Below are positions 44,401 to 57,499 of a stretch of 64,000 bases of DNA, in pieces. The translations under genes and the position numbers were made by a program. Each line of letters opens with the position of its first letter. Positions within the stretch are counted from its first letter, which is position 1. Source of the DNA: Halichondria panicea (lineage: Eukaryota; Porifera; Demospongiae; Suberitida; Halichondriidae); the NCBI RefSeq assembly GCF_963675165.1, contig NC_087385.1:470001-534000 (forward strand). The letters are read 5' to 3'. The notes below the pieces were generated by a model that worked only from the letters and a program-made list of their open reading frames with translations, was not told the DNA's origin and made no database searches.

Positions 44401-47400
44401 GGAGCAGTCACAATAAATGTACGACAGATATTTAAATCCGGGGACATGAAAGTATGCCTATATACAGCCTTCAGGGAGATCGGCAGCAGTAAAATCACCA
44501 TACAATTGATTGTGGAATAAGTTAGTGTCAGACAGATGCACAATTTGACACGCTATAATTATACAGCCCTGTACTTACTGGTTGTGCAGCAGCTGCTTGA
44601 TTGAGCAGTGACGGCTTCTGGGAAAACATCTCCGTGTACACGTCTCTAGGGATCTCAACCTTGGGCAGCTGTCTCCAAATGGCACCTGCTCCTCCTCGCT
44701 TGATGAACGTATCATTAAGAGGCTGCCCTCGCCAGTTCAGCTTCTTCAGAGCGACAGCTGCCGCAGGTTTTGATGCTCCAGGAAGTTTAAGGCCTGCAAA
44801 AAGTGACCAATTAAACACACCACCGTATTGCTAGAATGTTTTGCGATCATCAAACATAATTATGGAGGGTTGCTCAATTCGCAACTCGCAACACCTAAAT
44901 TATACTAAATACACACGATCCTCGCCAGAACGCAATACCGTACAGCAGGTAATTTAGGCGGGGGGGGGGGGGGGGGGCAAAATATTCGTAGTTGAGCAAT
45001 CATTTCGTGGGTATTTTCGTGGTTGTTGCTTGAACTGCAGGTAAAGGTAGGCAAGGTCGCTTCATTCGTGGGTAAAATATTCGTGGTCAGACCTTCAACC
45101 ACGAAACCATGAAACCCACCCGCTATACAATAGTTAGATTGTAAAAGGGTCAATTTCTGCTAATTTGGGTCATTCGCAAAGGTTTTTCATCTGCAAAATA
45201 TTCTAGTAATAATAATACCGTACATTTAGTGAAAAAAATTGTTTTAACCAAAAAAAAAAAATCAATCCTTCGAACCGGATTTGAACCAGTGACCTATGGA
45301 TAACTATACCACTACAGTCCACCGCTCTACCAACTGAGCTATCGAAGGACCCACAACATTGATAAGCATTTCACAAGTCATAAGTCAATTACCAGGTGGA
45401 GGTGGTGGCGGAGGTGGTCCCCCACCAGGAAGAGGCGGAGCTCCAGGTGGAGGACCTCCAAGCATCGGGGGCGGAGGGGGTGCTCCTGGTGGTCCGCCAG
45501 GGAGGGGTGGTGGGGGCGGAGGACCTCCAGGAAGTCCAGGGGGAGGGGGTGGGCCACCGAATGAAATGGGTGGAGCTTTAAAACAATCCTCGTCATCTTT
45601 GTCTATGAGATCAGTGAAATCATGGCCCCTGACTTTGAGTTGCCTGAGGGGAATATTTGTTGGAGCATACGCCCACTCAAGGTCCGCTCTCCTCTCCTCC
45701 ACGGGGATCTCTGTCGTGGGTAGTGCCACCGTCTCCGGGACGTTCTCTGGTTCCTGTGTGTGTGTGTGGGTGGGTGTGTGAGGGGTGAGCTAGATCAAAT
45801 CAATGCAGGCGACAAAAAAAAGTGATGGAGCTGCTTATAAAACCCAAACTTGTGCATTTATTACACAATAAATAGCCCTCCGTGTACGTACCTCTAGTTT
45901 CTTGAATCCAGTGAGCTTGGCCTTTGGGTCGTCGATGACAGTCTCGTCCTCCATCATAGCGAGGAGCTTCTTCTGTTTCAGGTTCACCTTGTTTGAGCGT
46001 CTGTTTAGCAGCTGCTTCTGTAGAGCCGACATCTCTGTGGAGCTCTGGGGGAGGAGGGGGGAGGTAGATTGTGAACATGCAATTTCCTTATCACTTGATC
46101 GTTGAAAGTGTTTCTATATATACACAGCCACAGATTATTGACATGCTTACAAATTGAGGCACTTAACTACAAATGTTTGGCAGGAGTGGAATGTTCTCAA
46201 TTGTAGCAAAATCAACAGATTGGAGTGCTCTTTTCACATCCCTTAAAAATGGTAGAAAGTCAATCAGTACACAGTGGGACCATAACACTATAGTCTACAC
46301 ACCCTGAGGTTATAATTAGTGTAGCACACGTATATTTCTGTGTTTGGTTTATTTCAAGTGATCGAGGCGAAAAGGCTGGGTTGTGTTATAATTACAATAT
46401 TGTAGGAGTCGGCTAGCTACTCACCTCTAGTTCACTCTCTTTCTCCTCGTCAGCAGCCGCAGCTTTGGGGGACTGGGGAGATGGTAGGATGTTCCTCTGA
46501 TCAAGATCAAACGTCTGTTGCTTGGAGATGAGCGGACTTTGCGGTAGAGGACTGGGACTGAAGCTATGCGAGTCCCTTGGTCGGAGGGTTGGGCTACGAG
46601 GGTCTGATTCCATACTAGACCCACGGGATGAGTGTCGTTCCGATTCATCCAGTGTGTCAAGATCATTAAACTGTGACTGTGAGTGCCGACTATGGTAGAA
46701 CAAGCCTAGAGCTTTATCACCATCCATTTGTTGTCGTCGCTTGAAGCTGCCTGATCGACCAATGGAGGTTTCACCAACAGCTGCAGACGATGGCCGTGTT
46801 TTACGTCGACTTTCCCTCGGTTTAGTAGTGCTCTGTTGCTCTTCCATATCTTGAGTAAAATCTTGAAAGGCACGAACTTTTAGTCGATCTTTAGTGCCAT
46901 TGCTGCTTATCACGGTAGATCTGGCACGCATACGATGAGGTATCTCGTCCACTTTGTCTTTATCACCCTCGTCGTTGTCGGCATGGTGACCGTTATGTAG
47001 CACGCTCCGACGACTGCGACTGACCTGCCCCCTCATATTCAGCTGCTCCTCTTCCTCTGTACTCACTTTGTACTCTGACCTCAGAGGGGGTGGTTTAACA
47101 ACTGACTCTGTTTTAGTAGTGGTCGTTTTTGAACTTACATCAGAGGTTGTTTTTGGACTTATCTCTTTACGAGGGGATTTCGGAGATGCTACAATTGGGC
47201 TGGTACTATTTTCACTATCGTTCTTTATTCCTCCCTCCATTCTGTTTACAGAGCGGCGTGACCTCAAGCTATAGACGGGCAATTCCTCGCCAAAGTTGGT
47301 GTGGGAGGGGCTTCGTTTTGGTGACGGTGCCGTAGTAGTAGTAGTGTTCTTACTAGCTGGCTTATCATCCGATATCTTACTAGCTGGTTTATCATCTGTG

Positions 47401-48235
47401 TTCTTACTAACTTTATCGTCTGATATCTTCGGCTTAATGACCGGACTACTCACGCTCTCCTTTATAGCACGAGGCGATTTCGGTGTTGACATTGGTTTAA
47501 TCGTCTTCTTATCGTTTGTAGCCTCCTCTTCCGAACTCTCTACATCTCCGCCCATCAGCTCATCCAATAAAGAGCCAACGTCGAGAATAATATCACTATC
47601 TCTGTTAGGCTTACGTCCGTTTACACGCATGTTCGAGACACGCTCGGGTGATTTCGGAGGCAATGCACTCGTGGTTTTGCTCTTCCTCATAATACTGGTA
47701 TCGCTAGAACTACCAAGTTTGTTCGATGACACTCCATTAGTACCGGCTATACTGCTCGTTAGTCTACTGTTGAGTTTGTCAATGGGAGCAGATTTGATTT
47801 TAGTAGTTCGAGTTGCGTCATTTTTGATGCTACTTTCAGAGTGACCATTGGTAGAGGTGGTTTTTGTGATGCTTTCGTTGACTTTAGTAGTGTTGTGGAT
47901 GGGTGAGTCATCTTCGGAGGAGAAGCTCTTTCGGCCGCTGCTCCGTCGTCGCTCCCGTGATCGTGATGAGGACATCCTTCCCGTAGTGATCCCGTTAAGT
48001 GAGGGGGAGGAGTCTGTAGGGGTCGGCTCTGGAGGCAGGAAAGAATGACAGAAGGTACCGCGTATATAAATACTAAATCCATATAAATATGAATACAGAT
48101 TGCAAGCTAAGTGGTCAAGTTGCTATTATTACATTTCTAACATCAGTACATGCACAGTAATTATGCCTCGGTGCGCATGCGCAAGCGAGGTATACGGTAG
48201 TGTGTCTGTGTGTGTGTCTGTGTGTGTGTGTGTTT

Positions 48236-48326
<91 letters not shown>

Positions 48327-48350
48327 TGTGTGTGTGTGTCTGTGTGTGTC

Positions 48351-48400
<50 letters not shown>

Positions 48401-48449
48401 TGTGTGTGTGTGTGTGTGTCTGTGTGTGTCTGTCTGTGTGTGTCTGTGT

Positions 48450-48494
<45 letters not shown>

Positions 48495-51400
48495 CTGCTA
48501 CAGCTGCACAAGGATCAATGAAGTGCAAGTAAGAGTTTCTATAGGCTTCTAGTTATGTTTTCTTGGATTTTAATTCGTGGATTTGCAAAATAAAGCTTCG
48601 TTCTCGAGTTATGCCTAGTTTTGCTTACTTGGAATGCCATTGCAGCCTTTTCAGAAGAGCACATAGCCAAACTTGTTTACCGAGTGTTGTTACTCTACTT
48701 AGTAGTTAGCTCTGCACTATAGAACGCTAGCTGCAAGAGTGATAAGAGACGGCTGCAAGGCTCTTCTGATGGCAGCCATTAATTTTAGACTTGAACTTTT
48801 GGCATCGATCGTTTTTAACACAACAATCATGGTCGATCATTGAGTTTGCCTGCAGCAAATTGCAATGTTCATCATGACTGCAGTGTATATTAAAAAGCTA
48901 TTAGTAGCTTTATGTTATGTAGCTTTGGCATCTCCACCGAGGCATCAGCACCTGTGGTGCTTTCATTACTCTATTAGTGGGAGCATGCATGCAATTACAA
49001 TAAGTTCCGGTGATCAAATAACAATTATCCGCCTATAGCTGTAAAGAAATGAAATATCTACACTGTAGCTATATATTAGCACTTGAGCCTACACTGCACT
49101 CACCCTGTCCACTTTGCTGTTTCCTGGTGAGGGGGGACCCAGCACTTGTGGCTCGGCCCATCCGAGGACTGGTGGGTACTGGGGTGGACGAGGACAGTGG
49201 GGACAGGTGGCCTGGGTCAAGGCCTGGAGGGAGGGGAGAGGGTACATATACTCAGCATTTTTAGAGTCTGATCTGTAACTAAAGTTCTGATGGTCCAAAT
49301 TCAAGGATTTTATGATTTTATGAAAGCTTAGAAGGAGCCCGTTCAGATGGTTTGCTCAAATCTCAATTTGAAATGGGCCCCATATTCGGAACAAGATAGC
49401 CCATGAACTACATGTACATGTATATATTATAATATTATATAGCTACCGTACCTCACTAGCGCTTGTAAAACTGTAAAACTGCATGAACAACAACATTTCA
49501 TATAACGCACCGTTTCTCTTTGGTGAGGAGTGCGTGTTGTCCAGAGAGCTCTCTCTGCTGTGTACACTTCTCCGAGGGGAAGTCCCCCTACTCTTGACCA
49601 CACCCCCATCTCCAACTCCCAGTAGCGAGGAAAGAGCACTCGATGAAATGGAGGCACGTAACTTGTCGCTGGTGAGGGATACAGAACGCTTGGGAGTGTT
49701 GGGAGCGCTGCCCTCACTGCCAGAGTTCACAGTGCTCGAGGAGGCTGTGTTTTTAACCTTTCTGACCCTACGAAGAGTCCTATAAACGTGTGCCAAGAGG
49801 GTTAAATAGGAATAATACACACACGTACACTAAGTAACCTCATACACTATGTTTGGCCATTCCTACGGTCTGTCAATTTGTTTTGGTGGCCATTGTTTGA
49901 ACACACTAGTTAGTAAGTGATTAGGATGTTAAGTGGCCTGCAATTAAATGCCTATTTTATTGGTCTAGCTACTTTCTCACGCAAGAATGTGTTTGTGGTA
50001 TCAGCTAGACTAACAGACTATCAGCAGGTATGGTACTACCTACCCATCGGACGAGGGCTGCTCATCAAACTCAACACTGTACACCTGCCGAATCGTCTCC
50101 TACAGCAGGAATGAAAGGGTTAAATACACAAACTCTATGGGCTACCCTCAGGCACATACCTCATAGGTAGTAATCTCCTTAAGTAGGTCGTGGTTTTTCT
50201 TTTTCCTCTGATGATACTAAATGAACAGAAATTGAGAAAACGCATCAAAACAGCTAGATCAATGAATCGCACTATTATAACATAGACTGCCCTTCACTTA
50301 CGTCCATGCATTTCTCTATGCCCTGTCCTTCCAAGGCCTCCACAACATCACAGAAGTTCTCCACATCATTGAAACCAGCCAGGGTCTGTGGGGGGTCAGG
50401 GATAGGGGGGGGGTGGTTGGGGGGGTAATGGGTGATCAATGCATAATTATGCTGATTATGATCACACAGTAGCTATAGCGATAGATGCTAACAACGAGGA
50501 AATGTCGGACATGAGCTCATAGTATACATGTACATAATATTGTACTGTTCGTATCAATTGTGATAGCAACGGAACAGATCATATACCCTGATAATTAGCA
50601 GTTGTCACTAGAACAAGGTCGGACTCATATCTTGTTACTATGATATAGTATTACTGCAATAGCTGAAGCATGAGCAACCACTGGTACCTACCCTAGTGAT
50701 GAGGCTCATGGCCTTGGCTTGTATGGCTGGCTCCATTGTGGACTTCTCATCCACGATAGAGAGGAGCAGAGACCACGGCTCCTTGCCTGAGGGGGGGAGG
50801 GGTCATTATGTATCAGTTGTCTGTTGTTGAGAAGAGAGTTTACTCAAGAACATTTCCTCTAATTAGAGGCTACACGATTTCGACAATAGTAATGAATTCC
50901 ATCGTTTCATACTTGCTTTGACACACAGCAAGCCACCCCTACCACTCCTCACAGTGAACCACCTCGTAAACCACCTCCCCCACACACACGCCCCCACCAC
51001 CCCCTCACACATACCTGTACTCTCGGCGACCTCCTCTATAGCGTCCTTGAAGAGGAGGGCACAGGGGAGGGCGTCAGGTGAGTCCATACGGGCGGGGGAA
51101 TCCCCTCCCAGGAGAGCACTGAGGTTGCCCCCCTCGTTACTCTCAGTGTAATTAACAAACACTAGTAGGAGGTCGAGGGACGCCTTCACCACCGTGCTGT
51201 ACTGTGGGGGCGTGAGGTGTGTGTGTGTGTGTGGGTGTATACTAATACACGTAAATACACGTAATTCCATACGATATTATAGAGTAAAGTACGTAAGTAA
51301 GGTGAGGATTAGGAATGTACGAAATTATGTGATTGTCTAGATATAGGCAGTCCTCATAATAGCACAACCAGGCAGCCAGTCAGTACCTCCTAGCAAACAT

Positions 51401-54400
51401 ACAGAGTCTGTACCTATACAATCGTTCAGCACTCATACAATACACCCACACACACGCACACACCCACAGTGCTCTATCTATACGAACCTTGGACTCTGTG
51501 AGCTTGTAGAGCCACTGTATCATCTCGTTGCATTGAATGAGCCCGTGCATACCATCCACATACACAGCCAGCTCCCCCAGGGCCTTGAGGATGTATTGTT
51601 GGTAGGTCTGATCACTGTCTCTGCCCACTGAGATGAGGGCATTGAGACCTTGGTTGTAGACAAACTCCAACACCAGGTCCTCGTCATCCTGTGAGGGTGT
51701 GAGAAGTGTGTGAGGAATGAGGAAGTGTGAGTGGTGTGAGGGGTGTGAGGGGTGTGAGGGTGTGAGGGGTGTGAAGAGTGTGAGGAGTGTGAGAAGTGTG
51801 TATAGCTATTGGGTTGGTCAGAAACGGTACAATTTCACCGGTAATAATTAAGTAAATCTGCAATATATAAGCCTGCCATATTATAGAGCTCCCTAGAGCT
51901 ACAGAATGTTCCGTTTTGCAATGAGATCTTCCAAACTCCAGATGCGCTTCAATAAAGGTATCAAGCTTGAGGGCAATATATTTAAGCGATGGAGGAGTAT
52001 GTAAACTACAAGCACATATACTAATGAAGGAAAGAGCTAGAATTCAGAATAATAATAACTCACTTTGAATATTCTCTTGAGAGCAAACAGTGCTTGTCTG
52101 AGTGGAGTGCCCTCAGAGTTGAGGAGTGTCTCTGTGATAACAAGTATATGATGATAACAGGAGAGTGTGTGTGTGTGGGTAGGGGGGTAGTGGGACCATA
52201 ATCACAAGTGTGTGGTAGACTCACCGATGACAGTGTGGACTCTGACAGACAGCTTGGTCCTCAGCACAATCACGCTCATCCTGCAGCAACATAGCACACG
52301 TTATAAGGAATGGTCACAACACTAGGACTGTGGGTATATAACACATTACATACACTTTACTAGGAGTGGCCATAACATTCAGACTCCAGTATAAACATCA
52401 ATTGCTACCAGTGCTTCAAAAGCAGTGTATATAAACCCACACAAAATAATTATAATCTATATTCTGATCAAAGGATTTGGATATGACTACTATATATAAA
52501 TTATATAGAACACGAGACTGTGAGAAAATTACTGTCGGGCCAGCATAGACACAACAGTGGTCTGGTTGCTGTGGTTACGGCTGTGAGAGGCGGCTCAACG
52601 TGCCAAGGCTATTGTTTGTGAGTGACATCACAAGAATGTTCGGAATGGACCATGTTGAAAACAATACACCACAATAATGATTATTATGATAGCGCTACAA
52701 GTACGTGGCTTGTAGACTAGTCGTACACACTACATATACACATGTAACAACATCGTGTGGCTTAATTGAGGGGAACTATAAACACTTCATTATGCACAAG
52801 AGTAGAGTCTACACTGAGAGACAATGGAACGCACTCTGCTAGTGGGTGAAGTTACAGGCCGAGGGGAGTGAATGGAAACAGTCAACACACACTATAATTA
52901 TAACATCTAGAGCAGCTGTATGGATATTACCAATATACAGAGCAGCTGTATGGATATCACCAATATACAGAGCAGCTAGCATTGCTGATACAGTTACATG
53001 TACCTGGAGGAATGGTTCACACCCAGATAGCAGCTAGCTAGTGGATGCGTGATTTAGTTACCTGGAGGAATGGTTCACACCCAGATAGCAGCTAGCTAGT
53101 GGATGGTGGTTTTGTTACCTGGAGGAATGGTTCACACCCAGATAGCAGCTAGCTAGCTAGTGGATGGTGGTTTAGTTACCTGGAGGAATGGTTCACACCC
53201 AGATAGCAGCTAGCTAGTGGATGGTGGTTTAGTTACCTGGAGGAATGGTTCACACCCAGATAGCAGCTAGCTAGTGGATGGTGGTTTAGTTACCTGGAGG
53301 AATGGTTCACACCAGATAGCTAGCTAGTGGATGGTGGTTTTGTTACTTAACACACATTCTTAGAAGACATTTGATAAAAGGAGATTGAAACACACACCAA
53401 AACACAGCCAGACCAGCATTTCCCAGAACCACGATTAACAGTATTGAATTACACTAAAGAGTATAAGCTAGAAAAGTGCATCATGCCATTGCTATTGGGC
53501 ATAGGGTCGCAATCAAGCAAGCCTCAAAAAGTAAGAACATTTGATTGTTAGAAATATGTCTCTAGTTAATTTGGGTTAATGTGATCATGTGTGTGTGGAG
53601 TGCATGCCATACTGAGGGTGGTGGTGGCTGGTACGCTCAGCAATGTTTGACCACTGACAGCACTTGAGGGGCAATATATGCACACACACTGTTATACTAG
53701 CTCTCAGAATAACTAGATTAATTTAATATAGTACAGTGAAATATATACGCCCTGGGGCAGACCAACACAGTGCATGGCTGTATTATAGAGGGTGGCCTGC
53801 TTATACAGGGTGACCACAAATAGACAAAATATTGCCAAGTATTGCAGAAAGATGAAAAACAAACAAAGCAGGGGCACATGTTGTGTTGTCTATTTACCTA
53901 ACCCAAGTACGGTACTAGTGAGACACACGATCGACTTTAATGGATTATAATGGCCGACACCCAAAAACTCAGAGCTACCTATTAATCGAGGGCGGCCACT
54001 AATGAGTGCATGGCGGCTGGCTTACTTGTCAGTGATGAGGTTGAAGTCAGCAATGAGCTCCTCGATACTTGCCTCACCATCGAGGTGCTTCAGGTCGTTG
54101 TCTTCACGTCGGTAGTATACCAGCACCATGTCCTCAATCTGTGTGTGTGGGACGGTGAGGAGTGTGCGGGTGGAGTGAGATATATATGGAGGTGGTGTGA
54201 GGTGTGTGGGAGGGTGGTGTGCGGAGTGTGGAGACGTATGCGTGTGTGAGGGATACAATAAAAGGCTAACAATTTTCCGTTGAGCAGTAAATCAAATAAC
54301 CTGATAATTACGGCAGTCTGTAGCTGGCATACCATTAAACATGACAAAAAAGCCGGCTCTTACGTGCTACGATTCAAACAAGAGGCTATCAATACCACCA

Positions 54401-57400
54401 CTACATATATCAATGACAGTTCCTAGCGGACATACCAGAGCTGAGGCCAGTGCCAAATGCCAGAGCACACACAAAGAGAGGACACAGAGCAACAACAATG
54501 TGATGTGATTACATGTACACACTAACCACTAAGAAGCCAGTACAAGATATGTAGAGTATAATCACCAAACAAGAAGAGGTTGCATGAACAACTTTAATCC
54601 AATTAGAAGGAATGCTAACAAACGGAGATCAACTTTCACACTGACTAGCAAAGAGTGGGGTTTCTCTGTGCACTAATATACAGTCGTCCAATCAGATTAC
54701 ACTGGTTGATAAGATCTACATGGGAAGTACATGGGAAAAGTGCCTCAGAGCAGGTATACTATGGGACTTAGTATACCGTATTACTGCAATTTACTTAGTA
54801 CAATACCTAGTATTCTGTTGTCAAGTAATTGTATTGTAGCCAAGCGGTTTACGTATGCGCACTAATATCTAACTATCATTATAAATTACCTAATTTGTAC
54901 ATGGATGTATTTGATCCCAGCTACGTCACAAAGAACGATGTAAATCTCCCGTCTAATTATAGTCATGGGGGTTGCTCTTATAGTCCAAACTAGTCTCAGC
55001 TATTGGCAGAGGACAGTGAATCATCAGCACATCACTCCACACCTGACAACATGGAGCCATAGCCTCAGAGCAGGATAAGAGCTTAGGGGTGGTCCAAGGT
55101 CTCAACATACATACCTTCAAGAGCTACAGATTGCTGGTTTCGTTATTGAAATCAGAGATCTTAACTTCAAACATGATATGGCTGTTTAGAGGACACACAG
55201 TGAGGGATGAAAGTTGGGAAAACTTATATTGACGCATGCACACATATATGGAATGTGCTTCACATCCTGAGTTCCATACTGCAATATTATTATGCTACCA
55301 GAACTAATCAGCCAGCACACACCTCGCTAATTGTTATTTAACGACTCAAATGGTATGCAGGAAGGACATGTAGGACCTTTGTGTTACTGTATACACTGTA
55401 CGTGGTACGTGGAAGAGTTTATACCAACTCGGGGGACAATAGGCTGGGAAGGTTGACACACTGGATGCTCACATCCTGCTATTGGCCGAGTCTATAGTTA
55501 CAACAACATTTCCTGCACGGAAAATCCTGCCAGAGATAATATTCAACACTGAACCTTGAACCTTGGGTCGTGAACAAGAGGGGAGGGTATAATAAATACA
55601 CACTGTGTGTACTGGTGACCACAGAGACATGCTGTGGTGGCTTCTGTGTGAGGCGGTGTGGAGCCTTTGTTAATCAGCCATGGAATGATGACACTATACA
55701 AACAATCCTCAGGCTACCAGAATGTATTATATAATTGTACAATGTACAAACAAAAGTGAGGACAATATCATAAGTTAGTGTCTTACTACCTTGATTGTTT
55801 GACCATATACAAAAGAAATTGCTCAGGAACCAATATCATGCAGTGCTACAGTTCCAAGGCAGTGAAAGTGTTTATGATAACAAGACCTTGATTTCCTATG
55901 AACATGATTTCGATAAGACTTTCCCTAGCAATATTTAATATTGTCATATTGCCTTGATGTTCAATTCCCTACAAGCGATATGGGGGACAATTAATGGGCC
56001 ATACCGATCATTGAGGAGCTACGCAGGTTGAGGCTAAGCTCCTCTATACCTACAGGGAGGTGATGCCACACCAGTCAGGGCCATGTACTCACCAGGCAGA
56101 CACTGTATGGACCAACATGACCTAATACAGTCCCCCCAGGCAATGCTAATCATTGCATGTGTGTGTGTGCAGGGCAGTGGCCAAGTTTGGACATATTTCA
56201 TGAACACACACACTAGAACACAAACAATACAATGATGTCACAATCAATTATGCTGAGCTAGCAGATATAGCTATTGAGGGGGGGGGGCAGTAGTAGCAAG
56301 AACAATTGCTGATAAGATCATCGTGGTTCAGTGGATTAGCTCTAGTGGGTATGTTAGTACAGACAATGGATACAGAAGCGTCCAACTGCAATCAATAAAA
56401 TCCACCAAATTTAGAGTAAGTTTTCATAAAATGTACGATCCTCGTATGAATTTAGTTGAGCCACTTAATAAACTCGTGGATATAGCGATAATCAAATCAA
56501 ATGAACAGTTGACACAGAGTAATGAGACAAAACAACAATAGAAGTTCCATGCACATATTGGCTCCCCTGCTAGAAATTGTTAGCATTCCACATCGTGAAG
56601 TAAAGCCAACAATACTAATGCCAGTCATAGCTGAGCGAACGTCCCGAGCCTGAATCAATACTATTAAATGAAGGATGACATACTAAACTATGCATGCTAT
56701 AAACTCAGCGCTCTAGCAGCCAAGTGAGAAGACTCAGAATATACAGACATACAAACACATTGACAGACTAACTATAACCCTCCCCTGGCGTAAGAGCCTC
56801 AGGCTACCAAGGGATGACCCAGCTAGCGGCCTCAATGCCTCAGGCTACCAAGGGATGGCCCAGCTAGCGGCCTCAATGCCTCAGGCTACCAAGGGATGGC
56901 CCAGCTACGAGTGTTGTGTATACAAGATCAGCTGCTTTGTACTAACTGTGAACTAGATAGATCAGAAGTGGCCTTTGATTGGGTACTAAGCTGTTGCTAA
57001 TAGACACGTCCTGAGGACATAAACTAGAGGGGAACGACACTTTATCACTTTCTCTGTGCTTTACCAATTAAGTAGCATTGCACTAACCCATAATAATAAT
57101 GGTTGGCATTGGTAGCGGGCCTCTCCTATATAACCTTACATCTTCTCACGGGTTGAGCAGTGGTAAGTGCTATTATGTACGAATTTCAGAAATCTATGCA
57201 ACACAAATTCTCCTAATTATTACATAATGTCATACCAGGAGCAAAATAAGTGGTCTAATATTACATAAACATAGACTCACTTTCTTGTGAGGAGCTCTGA
57301 GCAATTTCTTGAGCCCTGGCAGCTGGTCATACAGGGAGAGACCTTTGACAAACTGGTACTTCTTGGGTACAGTGGGTTCAGCATGTTTGATGCTGGCTAG

Positions 57401-57499
57401 TACGTTGAAAGGATCAACATCGTCGATATATTGTACCCTGAACTCTATCAGTTGGGACGGCATGACCCTCGGATCATGAGGTAGTAGCGATCTCTGCAT
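41464..57499 (-). CDS. FHOD-family formin (FHOD1/FHOD3-like)
   Basis: Twenty-three exons: 57499-57281, 54138-54026, 52280-52225, 52131-52064, 51688-51488, 51201-51015, 50786-50692, 50385-50302, 50216-50160, 50099-50044, 49779-49511, 49223-49104, 48028-46425, 46044-45892, 45753-45393, 44793-44579, 44384-44232, 43925-43740, 43448-43167, 42837-42574, 42276-42148, 41853-41649, 41534-41464. All phases fit; 1715 aa (human FHOD3 about 1420-1440). FHODs nucleate or bundle actin. Visible parts: FHOD GTPase-binding-like start (RVQYIDDVDPFNV, LKKLLRAPHK), FH3 repeats (VIVLRTKLSVRVH, GRDSDQTYQQYILKALGEL), a Ser-rich linker encoded largely by one 1.6 kb exon, poly-Pro FH1 (about 1160-1214), FH2 (LKKLNWRGQPLND, LGSLLSIGNFLNG, RRVMNRFNTL, FAMEYRTTHDK) and a basic DAD-like tail ending RRTLGRQEDFDLLDQF. 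The start ATG is tentative; MPSQLIEFRV is an alternative. Confidence 0.92.
44095..44220 (+). repeat. 10-bp GGGGATAATR tandem repeat
   Basis: About 12 units of GGGGATAATG/GGGGATAATA with GGGGACAGTA variants. It lies in an FHOD intron directly beside the exon ending at 44232. Confidence 0.85.
44958..44978 (+). repeat. Poly-G tract
   Basis: About 18-20 consecutive G in FHOD intron 15. Other G runs of 9-12 lie near 10227, 36970, 43478 and 60585. Exact lengths may reflect assembly error. Confidence 0.75.
45249..45260 (-). terminator. Pol III T-run terminator of tRNA-Tyr
   Basis: A run of at least ten T on the minus strand starts about 6 nt after the tRNA 3' end. Confidence 0.75.
45266..45348 (-). 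tRNA. tRNA-Tyr (GUA anticodon) with a 10-nt intron
   Basis: The minus strand reads CCTTCGATAGCTCAGTTGGT, AGAGCGGTGGACTGTAG, a 10-nt intron (45302-45311), then ATCCATAGGTCACTGGTTC and AAATCCGGTTCGAAGGA. Acceptor stems CCTTCGA/TCGAAGG pair, box A and box B (GGTTCAAATCC) are intact, and the anticodon stem GTGGA/TCCAT closes over CTGTAGA. The intron follows the base 3' of the anticodon, the usual tRNA-Tyr position. It lies in the FHOD intron between the FH1 and FH2 exons, in the same orientation as FHOD. Confidence 0.95.
48195..48490 (+). repeat. GT microsatellite with TCTG interruptions
   Basis: About 295 bp of (GT)n broken by regular TGTGTCTG phrases, in the FHOD intron between exons 49104 and 48028. 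Open frames crossing it are artefacts. Confidence 0.92.
48562..48660 (+). repeat. Dispersed repeat family D, copy 3
   Basis: CTCGAGTT, GCCTAGTTTTGCTTAC and neighbouring bases match segments in the metaxin intron near 7437-7520 (CTCGAGTTGTGGCTATAG) and 10600-10690 (CTCGAGTTGTGGCTAGTTTT). Function unknown. Confidence 0.5.
49262..49400 (-). repeat. Family B element fragment (copy 3, inverted)
   Basis: GATGGTCCAAATTC, ATGAAAGCTTAGAAGGAGCC and GTTCAGATGGTTTGCTCAAA match the reverse complement of the right half of the 16842-17056 element. It lies in an FHOD intron. Confidence 0.7.
51690..51800 (+). repeat. GTGTGAGG-type short tandem repeat
   Basis: Irregular 8-11 bp units (GTGTGAGGG, GTGTGAAGA) directly upstream (on the minus strand) of the FHOD exon 51688-51488. 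Confidence 0.8.
52841..53345 (+). repeat. About 60-bp minisatellite, 6 copies, plus a short flanking repeat
   Basis: The unit GTTACCTGGAGGAATGGTTC then ACACCCAGATAGCAGCTAGC and TAGTGGATGGTGG repeats about six times from 52995. Before it lies AGAGCAGCTGTATGGATATN repeated twice. This is in FHOD intron 2 (52281-54025). Confidence 0.9.
54139..57280 (-). other. First FHOD intron, 3.1 kb
   Basis: It separates the start exon from the second exon. It contains a 43-bp unit repeated three times at about 56790-56910 (CCTCAGGCTACCAAGGGATG). A plus-strand frame at 56323-56541 has an exon-like look (72 aa, no recognised domain). Nothing else was identified. Confidence 0.55.

Noticed and set aside
45378-45781. 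Gly-rich frames on the plus strand opposite the FH1 exon
   Set aside because: They are the complement of the poly-proline FH1 coding sequence, which fits the FHOD exon phases exactly.
47296-47844. 182-residue hydrophobic frame on the plus strand
   Set aside because: It is the antisense of the Ser-rich FHOD linker exon; hydrophobicity arises from complementing Ser/Lys/Asp codons.
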